Assembly (NCBI GenBank): GCA_036435485.1
Contig: CM071598.1
Coordinates: 205,199,148 to 205,263,147, forward strand
Length of the DNA: 64,000 bases
Reading direction: 5' to 3'
Origin: Saposhnikovia divaricata
Lineage: Eukaryota; Streptophyta; Magnoliopsida; Apiales; Apiaceae
This document shows positions 55,365-64,000 of this stretch, piece by piece. The position numbers and the translations under genes were made by a program. The first letter of the stretch is position 1; every line of letters begins with the position of its first letter. Under the pieces are notes generated by a model. It searched no databases and was not told the origin of the DNA. It saw only the letters and a program-made list of their open reading frames with translations.

Positions 55365-56459
55365 GTACGTTATAAACCCCAGAGATGAGGCGACGTTAAA
55401 ACAATAAATTCAATAAGATAATAAGAACTCTTGCCAAGTTCATAGTCGGACTACTTAATGTAGTGATGACATATAAAACCCTTATGGGAACTCGTAAGTA
55501 TCATGATAGTAACTTAGCTCGATATCGTATCGACGAGTAAGGCGTCAGACCTTGAGGCATACGAGCAACAGCGCGATGATGCTTTATATGCTGAAGATCA
55601 GCGAGTAATTCGATGGAGTACCCTACTGGAGACCCGGAAGAGGTTCCAGCAGATAAGGAAAATCCTGTTAGGATAAGGAGCTTACCCATGGCTAATGAGG
55701 GTCGCAGCCAGAAAGACTGTGATGATTAAGATATGGTGCTCAGAAAAGTGAGTATAAAGAACCGAGATATTATTAAGAGATCTGAAGATGCATGTTGAAT
55801 TCATAGCCGAACTACCAGATGTAGTACTAGCAAGAAAGAAGGATGGGAAGAATAACTTGAGATCTTATACGGGAATAGATGAGAATCATTAGAGACTTTC
55901 ATATTAACGAAAAGAGTGCTAGAAGGATGTATGATTATCAAAGGCATCGATATAAGGCGAGGAGCAGAGTCCCTAGGAATAGTTGAGAAGAGGCAGTAAG
56001 TGCCATATCATTTGATAAATGAATAAGTATGAATATTGTCAGTAATAATTCGCCATGAGAAGGCAGATGTCATAGGTTGTAATTTATGGAACCAAATTGA
56101 GGTTGATGAAGTTGTTTTATTCAGGAAAATGTCCATTTTATGAATGAATCAGTTAGAAAGTGAAAACATTGGGAAGTGACAGCGTGATTGGATAAAGTTA
56201 TATAAGGAAGTAGTAAGCAAGACAATGATCTCAGAACCTACCGGAAGATAAGACCAGTGAGTCAAGATGAACTCGTAATGAGACTACTGCCAGAGACTAA
56301 GTATAGGGTTAATTTCAACTCAGTGAAATGATGAACCAGAAACGTTAGATGCATGTGATTCAGAGGAATATTAAATTCTTTCTTTTCTTTGAATGGATTA
56401 TAGTAGTTACCTTAAGTTTACTCCGACGCGGAATTATAACGGATCAAGTAATACGATCA
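55365..56459 (+). other. decayed gag region, not readable
   Basis: This is where gag should lie. I find no capsid motif or zinc knuckle and no ORF above about 60 codons. Confidence 0.4.
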
Positions 56460-56650
56460 GCAGTTAAAGAGAAAAAAAAATGTGAGAAAATCTTCCTGGA
56501 GCTAAAAGATGAAATTGGTAATGACCAAGAGTTGGTATTGTTTAATGGAAAAAGAGAGACTTTGTGCTTCCAATGACGCTTCGCATAAAAGATTAGGATG
56601 TGTGCTTGCGCAGCACGACAAAGTACTTGCGGATGCATTCGGACAGCATG
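56460..56650 (+). pseudogene. displaced RT-connection/RNase H N-half remnant
   Basis: KKKCEKIFLELKDEI and LVLFNGKRETLC in one frame are followed, after a one-base shift, by SNDASHKRLGCVLAQHDKVLADAF. They match the start of gypsy RNase H (TDASHKGLGCVL). This block is expected after RT but lies about 1.6 kb before it. Confidence 0.7.
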
Positions 56651-57829
56651 GTTCACCAGGTTCGGATGGCCTTAGTAGTGCCAATTTTTGTGGAACAACC
56701 AACTCCGACGGTAATGTTCCTTCTGAGACTGGTAGTCAGGTAGACTGACATTTGGTAATATTGAATATCAGGACGTTGGGACAAGTTTGAGTTTAAAACT
56801 GTTGATTCCCTTCTAAGGGATGTATATAATTAGTTCCTCTCCCGGGGTTAAATTTCCAACCCGATGACGATTATTTCGTTAATTATGACTGCTTACGGTT
56901 CTACCTACTAGGAGGTTCATAGAACTATTCTTCAGATTTTGGAACTGGTCTCCTTAGTGTTACCCGTCGATGGGTAGATTGACCAAAATTTCCCTAATTC
57001 TGGGAAGAACTTCAACGAATTTTGGCAAACCTTGTCTTTCTGATTATCAGAGAACATCATGGAAGAGAGTAGAAACTGGGGCAAACCCCGTGAATTGGGT
57101 AAGGTAGCCGCTACATGGGTTGGAGGACAGACCCCGGTTATCGCGATTGATTGTAGAAATACAATGATGAAGTGAGATTGGACGAAAACAGGAAATGTAA
57201 GTAAGAAACCAGCCGGACTGAGAAACTCCGAGATTGACTTAAGTGAAAAGGCTGTTATGCCAGGAATGGTAAGCTTGCGTGGCACGTGGTAGTGATAAGA
57301 ATAGTTGAAACGATAAAAATAGAGGAAAGGTGACCAGAGACGGTGCCGAATAGTCGATTAAGACTTATATGAAGTAAAGTTATAGAAAGGTAGAAAGGTA
57401 TCAAAGAAGGCACTATGCCGGCAATTGCTAGAAAAGTAATGCTAATTAGCCAACCCTTAAAATCATATATTTTTTTTTATCTTAGTGTGGCCAGTTGAGG
57501 CCAAGTCACAACGGACTATAAAGTGACTAGACCAGCAATGAAAAGACAAAACAGGGTTGCTTATAAGTAAGCACCGACTGCAAGGGCTTCTGATATAAAG
57601 GAAATATTAATGAGATCGTAGGAATCTTCTACTAAACCCTTTGCAACCCATGTTTTGATGGGGAATTTACTAGACCTTTTTGGGATGGGGTAACCCGTAC
57701 TAAAGTGACTCATGTGTATATGGTTGTCCAAGATTACGAGTAAAATGGAAGTATAGTGACTTGAGATGTATGATGTTAGGGTATCATGAATACCAGGAAC
57801 ATATTACGACTAAGGGAAGTAAACAACGA

Positions 57830-58640
57830 AGGTTTATGAAGAGAGTATGGAAATGGTCAGAGATGGATCAGTATGCTGTAGAAATTTTGTCTAAGGCAAG
57901 TACATTTGAGAAGAATGATAAGTACTAAGAGATTCACGTTGAACTCGACCAATACCTTCCAAAACATCCTTGCTACCATTACCAAGTTCTGTAAGAGAGC
58001 AGATAGGCATACGTTACCTTTTGGAAGGCCAAATAGGCTAACAACCATCTGAAAGAAGAGGGTGGCATTAAGCCACCGATCGATTATCAAATGAGAATGA
58101 GTGAAAAGAGACCTTTATTAAGGATACATGATCTGATTGCCAATTATAAAATGCAAGAATTCCTTGGCAGTTGAATTAAGGATAGGATATCCATAAATTA
58201 AGACAAACCCTGGGGAATGCACAAGGGGTGGCATTAACCCTAATAACGACATTATGACTTCAGATGATATGAGTTGGACTTGCTAAGGCAACAATGACCG
58301 GTAAGGATTATTAAAAAGAGTTCTGGAAAGAACATGGTTATAATTTTTAGAGTATTGATCAATGACATTTTGATATACCCTGTACCCAGAAAATACAGGA
58401 GGAAGGATGAGGATGACCTATGAAACCTTACAAGGAAAAAGGGTAATATTCCGAACTTCAAAATGGAAGTTTGGTAAGGAATGTATGACATAGTAACAAT
58501 AATGCCAGATGAGGCATGTATGAAACCCTGAGGAAGTATGGATTGAACCTATAAAGGTTGAGATTATCCTAAGATAAGGAAAGAACTAAGAAAAGAAGTA
58601 TCCTAAGTACGATTGGGAATAAACGTGATAAAGTTCCCAC
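57830..58640 (+). pseudogene. pol: Tekay RT remnant
   Basis: With frequent frame changes I can follow LRIGYP and HKG-like strings (about 58170-58230), then VLINDILIYPVPRKYR (about 58355-58405, the FIDDILIYS box with the first D changed to N), then TLQGKRVIFRTSKWKFG and EEVWIEPIKVEII. Multiple stops separate them. Not functional. Confidence 0.7.
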
Positions 58641-58659
58641 GGGTAGGTGGAAGCAATGA

Positions 58660-58865
58660 CTTATGGAGAAAGACTGATAAATATATTTTTCTCCATCAGC
58701 AGAGCTTAAGGGAGAATGCTTTCACCCAACAATGATGGGAATGAGGTAGAAATGTTTGAATTGGAATATATCCAGAGAACAAGGATTACCAGAAATTATT
58801 ATTATCAGGAAAGGCCAATGAGGTGGCCGACAGTCTAAGTATAAAGGAATAATTATAAATGTTCA
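58660..58865 (+). pseudogene. Tekay RNase H C-half remnant
   Basis: TDKYIFLHQQSLRE and KLLLSGKANEVADSLSIK match the RNase H end of gypsy pol (SLKYIFTQ...GKANVVADALSRK). The N-half that should precede it is missing here and found at 56460. Confidence 0.7.
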
Positions 58866-59830
58866 TACCGAAGAAACAAAATGATATTTGGAAAGACCTT
58901 GAAGGTCATATTGGAGTGGAGGAAGTTACATTCCTTTTGATGATTGTGCAAGAATCGAAGGTAATAATAGTTTAAGTAAAGATTCGATTCCTGATGGAGT
59001 CTTAAGCATATTACGTACCTTAGAAGGTCCCGTTTTGAGGTAGACCAGGACCATGATAAAAAAAAATTGATGAAGTAAACCGTTAAGTTTCCAGTCTTTT
59101 ATGGAAGCTGCATGAGTGATAGTTTCATCAACCTGACATAGCTGCGATGCTTGAAACTCTTCTGCAATTTTATCTACTTCAGGTAATATCTACATCAAGT
59201 TCAGGAAGTGTTCCTTATGGATAAGGAATAGTGATTACTTTGTCTCCCTGAAGGATTAAAACCCGTATGGTTAGCTATTAACGCACTACGTAAACAACAA
59301 GCGGTGGTGATTCTTCTAAGAAAGTAGATGACAACGTAAAGATAAAGAAAGTGCTGCTATTGATAGGCTAAATGGCATGTTGATGAATGACAAGCAAGTT
59401 TGTGTTAGTGTATTTCTGCGCAAACCAGATAGAGAATATGAGGTTGATGATTCATGATGCCAAATGTATTCCCGTAGAAAGAATTAATGAGACTTGGAGG
59501 GAAGGGCAGTTGAGCCCGAGACTTATTGGGCCATTTGAGAGTTCAAAAGTGTTCTCGAGCCAGCCTTACCCCCAAAACTTATAGCACGGTCATAACGGGT
59601 TTTCATGTGGCCAGGCTACGCCAGTAAAATGCAGATGCTCGATAGATGATAAGAGCATGAGCCGGTAGATATACGACCTGGTCTGACTTACGAAAGACAA
59701 CCTGTGGAAAACCACGGATAGAAAAGAACAAGTAATGAGAAACAAGTTCGGCAGAAAAAGATTATATTGGATCTAAGTTAAAGAAATCGGCCAGACTTAG
59801 TTCGGAGGTTTAAATTGGAATAATGTGATG
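58866..59830 (+). pseudogene. Tekay integrase and chromodomain-region remnant
   Basis: The zinc finger and DDE core are too decayed to follow. The C-terminal GPF/Y module is clear at about 59490-59585 (REGQLSPRLIGPFE ... PYPQNL). Downstream, RKEQVMRNKF near 59720-59755 resembles the stretch leading into the Tekay chromodomain. Confidence 0.65.
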
Positions 59831-60928
59831 ATTACGGAGTGAATGTGACGGGATACCAATAAGGAGGTGCCAAGTGCAAAAGATGTCTCAATAAAAAGAT
59901 GAAGGTGAAAGTAAATAACCGAAGTAAATAAGAATCAAATAATAAGAATGATGTGATTGATAAAGAAAAGACTGGGAAAGCAACTATGGAATGAGAAGCA
60001 AGGAATGTTATGAATGGGTTTTCTAATGAATTCTCAGGATGACAACCGGATAGTGTCAATATTATAGTTATGAAAAAGCTAGTAGCATGATATGGGATGT
60101 CAGTAATAATGATGTCAAGTGAGAAATCTAAGATTTAACCTGAAAGGTTGAAGGATTTCCCGAATGTGAGTATCGCTCAGATTGAACAAGAGTATTTGTC
60201 CATAGAATAATGGACAAAGCAGCAAGATATGTTGACACGTGAGATTGCGATCAAATAGTATTGGATATAATTATGATTAATTTCTTCTTTGATAAACCTC
60301 TATAGTTCAGAGGTAAATTCTGAGTATGATATTCTACAGTCATGAAAGCTTTCTATAATCCTTTAGAACCCTTTTCTCTTCTTCTCTCTCTTATTCATCT
60401 TCTTTATGAATTGAGAAGAACAACCCTTTTAGGAGGGGAGGTACTGCTACGTGACTATCTGTCTATGTGATAGAAGTCTAAGTGGAATACCATGACTTGT
60501 TTAATTGCTTGTCAAGTACTAAAGGCTGGCCCCCTTCTGTACTAACTATGCAATATAACAAATGTTCAATTGATCATAGTGATATCTCAATAAATCTTTC
60601 CACTTCTCTATATTGATCGAGATTGCGAAGATTAAAGCGATCAGGAAATGCACAGTACGAGCGAGGTTACCTCCGAATTCGTAGGGTGATAGTGATACCA
60701 ATGTTACTGCAGGTATCAATAAGGATAAGACTGAGTAAGAGTATAACCCGGATAGTGAGTTGTACGAAAAGTAGCAACGTTGATGGAAAAAGGATACAGT
60801 ATGGATTGTAGCACTAGAAGATGTGCTGAGGAAGGGAAGAACGACTAAGAATTGACCGGGAAGCTAAAAAGTGAACGACAGGCAAACGACTCTTTGCTTC
60901 CTACCTGATTCCGGGACGGAATCCTTTT
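59831..60928 (+). other. 3' non-coding part of the Tekay element
   Basis: No gene. Contains a second PPT-like CCTTTTAGGAGGGGAGGTACTG near 60427-60446, about 500 bp ahead of the used tract. Confidence 0.5.
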
Positions 60929-60941
60929 AAGGAGGGGAGAC
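60929..60941 (+). other. Tekay polypurine tract
   Basis: AAGGAGGGGAGAC immediately precedes the 3' LTR. Confidence 0.85.
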
Positions 60942-63900
60942 TGTAAGAACCCCAAATTTTGGATATAATTAAAACTTTTTATTAAGTAATGATAAAATGA
61001 GGAACAATGATTCCGACAACAAGGTCACCAGCTCTAATGAATGGTGGTTTCAAAGAACAATGATTGTAATGAATGGATATTGCTTTGGACAATGATCCTG
61101 ATGCATTGGTATATTGTCAGAATAGAGTAATTCGATGGTTGAGGACCTAGATAAGAATAATCTACCATCCAGGAAGGAGCTAATGGATCCTTGAAGGGAA
61201 ATGAGTACGTGCATAGTGTTTCCCATACGTGCATAGTGTTTCCCGTACATGCATAGTGTTTCCTGTACGTGCATAGTAATTTGGTGGATGAATAGTGATT
61301 TTGTAAGTTGGAAAACTTTTCACGCCACTCTATGTACGGGACGTGATATGGATGTTTCGAAGTCATATTAGTAATACGCGGAGGAAATAAGTGAATGCAG
61401 AGACGATCGGAATTCAGAAATTCCAAATTCTTTTTCGGTATAATATTTGACCGGATAGTGGATTAAATATTATTATAATCCAAGAATTGAGATATTAACC
61501 TTGAGGATTTGATATTTTGGGATGTTATTATATTTGATTTAAGAATGAGGGTAGGAAACCACTGAGGCAGTGAAACAAGCGTTCTAGAAACCGCTAAAAC
61601 GTTATAACGAGATTAATCAATAAAGCGAACGAATCCTAGATTACGGATTAAGTTCATATCGAGATTAAATATCCTACATGGTCATCACGAGGATTATATT
61701 AAGGATTACGGAAGGTATTATGAATGTCGAGAAATTTCCCGGTAAACCCTAGAGGTGAAACTACTTAGTTATTCGTCTGAACGATCAATGAATTGAGCAA
61801 TAACCGGACAAAGAGACAAGCAGAGGGCTAAGAGGTATGATGAGCTAGTGGAAGGTGACATAATCACTTTATGCAAGATAAGATCAAAGAGACCAAGCTA
61901 GTTACAAAGCTAACTAGCAATCTTAGCAATCAAACCAAGTACTTAGCATGCTTTCTCATCCTACCACACCAAATTAAGCACTTGTCCACCAAGATGATGT
62001 ATGCCATGACCTAGTAACTTTAATAAAGCAACTTTATGTTAGATATTTTCACAATAATGCAAGAGAGCAAGGAACCAAGGCAAGGAACACAAAACACTCT
62101 CTCTTGAAAGCTCCATTCGGCTTTTCCTTAATTCAAGAATCAAAGTCCAAGCTTCCGCCATTGTTTGATCTCCAAATTTTTATGGTAAGTCCTATAATTC
62201 ATAAAAGTGATACCCTAGAAATCTTGGCTTCAAACTCCATGTTTTCCATTTTCAAATAAATCATCCAAGCCTAGGGTGAATAGTGATTTTAAGAAACTAA
62301 CTTTGATTTCTTGTTTTGTTTGGATGATCCAAGCTTTGTTAAGGTAATCTAAGGACTAGACAAGGCTTACCAAGTGTTATTCACTCTCCAAGGAAGGTAT
62401 AAAGCTCAAGAACCCTTAGTACTACTTTGAGTTTATGGATCTTTTTGGATGGATATATGATGGAGAAGTGTTAGTATGTTTAGATCCATGTATGCATAAT
62501 TGGTTGTTATTGATGTTCCATACTTGTTGGATTTGAGTTGTTCTTGAGACATCATGACTTAGAATAGATGAAAAACTCTAGGTCTTGAATTGGTTGTTGT
62601 TGGAGGATGATTTGATGATGATAAATATTTTGAAAAGCGTGTAAACATAGCCATCGTAATGCCGAAATTTCGTTAACCTTAGGAAAAACAACTTGGACAG
62701 TAGATGTAACTCACTGCCTAGCTTTGCAATCTGCCATGATGGGATAGATAATGTTCCAAGCTTCGTTTTGGTATAAGGAACGTGTCAAACGGACTTACGG
62801 TTTAGGAGTTACGGCCGGTTTACTAAAAGTATTTCGAAACTGTAAGTACGAGTTCGTTATTAAAATTGAACCCTCGTAAAATACGTAAGTCAATGGCGAA
62901 TCTTGGGAATTAAATACTAGAGGTAAAAAGGAAGGTGTGAGAGAAAACCTCATGTGAAACGGATCGTTTTCCGATTTTATAAAAATGTTCGAATCAAAGT
63001 TAATCGCAAACGAACCCTAAAAACCCGCTTGATTATAACTTCGGTAAAACACTTAGAAAACGGGCGATAAAACTCGGAGCATAATATTGATTTGTAACGA
63101 TCGACTTTAGAACTTGTATGACTTAAGTATGTCCCAAGTGTAAGTACAATGACATGTCGTATTAACGAACGAATGTCGGGTCGGATCGATGATAAAAGGA
63201 ATCCACTAAAAGGGGTATAACGAGATAACTCGAGAACGTGTTTCGATTTAAGTATAACTTAACTTTTAAGATGTTAAGTGATTAATCCCGAATGCCTTGG
63301 CTATTTATAGATCACCAAGCTGACCCGGGACCCGCTACCACTACCCCTTACCGTACTCGACTACCAGGCAAGTTTCAATTCCCTCCTTTTAGGCTGTTGT
63401 TGTGATTGAATATATATATATGTTTTCTGTTGTACATATGCCATAGCATGCATGCCTACTTTCAAGTTATATCATTATGCTTGTTCCCTGATTGTTTATT
63501 GGCTTATAAATTAGACAGCTAACGTATCAATTATAAGCCGGTTATTGTAAGACCCTCAGAGAAGGGTGTATATATCTTATTCATCAACTATAGACCGGGA
63601 GTCAATATTTCTTGATATATCAAGGTTAACTCGAAGGAAAATATTTAAGTAAATATTTTCCCTTATTCGGGCGACGAATATTATTTGAATATTCGTTCGA
63701 GATTATTTATTTAACGATCCTTACTTCAAATAATTATTTGAATGTAACCATTCGACGAATAATATTTCTCAATATTCATTCAGAGTCGAATTGATTATCG
63801 ATTATTATTTCGAATATTCTTCTAAAGATGAGACTACTAAATGAATATTATTTGGATATTCATTTAGAATATTATTTTATTAAATAAATATTACTTTTGA

Positions 63901-64000
63901 AAATTCATTTAAGATATTAATTACTTGATGAATATTATTTTAAATATTCATCTGAAGCCTGATTTATTTATCGAATATTATCTCGAATATTCCTTTAGGG
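60942..64000 (+). repeat. Tekay-type 3' LTR, truncated by the window end
   Basis: Starts TGTAAGAACCCC and is colinear with 50690 onward, with four TACGTGCATAG-type units (61205-61279) and the A/T palindrome array from about 63640. About 3.06 kb of an expected 4.7-5.1 kb is present. Confidence 0.92.

Larger units (their letters stand above)
50690..64000 (+). mobile_element. Tekay-type (Ty3/gypsy chromovirus) element, right LTR cut by window
   Basis: A 4659-bp LTR, GAAGTGGTATCAGAGC PBS region, a 5.6-kb internal region with only decayed pol, a polypurine tract, and the start of a second LTR at 60942. The 5-bp flank ATATG (50685-50689) is the expected target site in the Tat element. In a 440-bp sample the LTRs differ at nine positions, roughly 98% identity. 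The same family left the solo LTR at 17110. Confidence 0.9.

Noticed and set aside
55501..55689. Possible host gene between the Tekay LTRs
   Set aside because: Short ORFs in the internal region overlap fossil gag-pol and are not conserved-looking.

Overview
This is a plant nuclear window, most likely from a eudicot with a large, repeat-rich genome. That follows from tRNA-iMet and tRNA-Asp type primer-binding sites, plant retrotransposon lineages (Ty1/copia, Sirevirus, Athila-like, Tat and Tekay types), a plastid psaA fragment in nuclear DNA, a Helitron and MITEs. Nothing in the sequence fixes the species. About 80% of the window is transposable-element DNA stacked by insertion of one element into another.

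Left end (1-12.5 kb): the 3' end of a Tekay-like LTR, a MITE-like hairpin, and then the only convincing host genes. One is a 55-codon gene at 1337-1504 whose 3' UTR was hit 3 bp after the stop codon by a 5.2-kb copia element (1513-6715, target-site duplication GATGA). The other is a 68-codon gene at 7947-8153 with its own TATA box and poly(A) signal. A 1.76-kb Helitron (9872-11633, minus strand) sits inside a short nuclear copy of plastid psaA; deleting it restores the plastid reading frame exactly at the A|T target.

Middle (12.5-26.2 kb): an Athila-like element with a gag/pol-remnant ORF (from 12559). It is interrupted by a 5.1-kb solo Tekay LTR (17110-22206) and a 553-bp MULE-type MITE with a 10-bp target duplication (22321-22873). 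A second Athila-like element (LTR 23467-24658, gag 25598-26195) is cut by a Sirevirus.

26.2-40.2 kb: a Sirevirus with an intact 1090-codon pol and a long env-like third ORF carrying two nonsense codons. Its second LTR is followed at once by another primer-binding site and a truncated second gag, so two Sirevirus units share one LTR. A short U3 motif array in the LTR recurs in front of the env-like ORF.

40.2-50.7 kb: a fragment of the first Athila-like LTR, then a Tat-type element. It has broken gag-pol, two RNase H regions and an antisense gene with a predicted, frame-preserving intron. It is studded with a GC-rich palindrome, AGGGCGCGCCCT: twelve perfect 10-bp cores plus more than ten decayed copies, in the LTR, coding linkers, spacer, antisense exons and intron, but nearly absent from RT/RNase H/integrase. 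This is the most unusual signal in the window.

50.7-64 kb: a Tekay-type element with 4.66-kb LTRs about 98% alike around a thoroughly dead pol. Its right LTR runs off the window.
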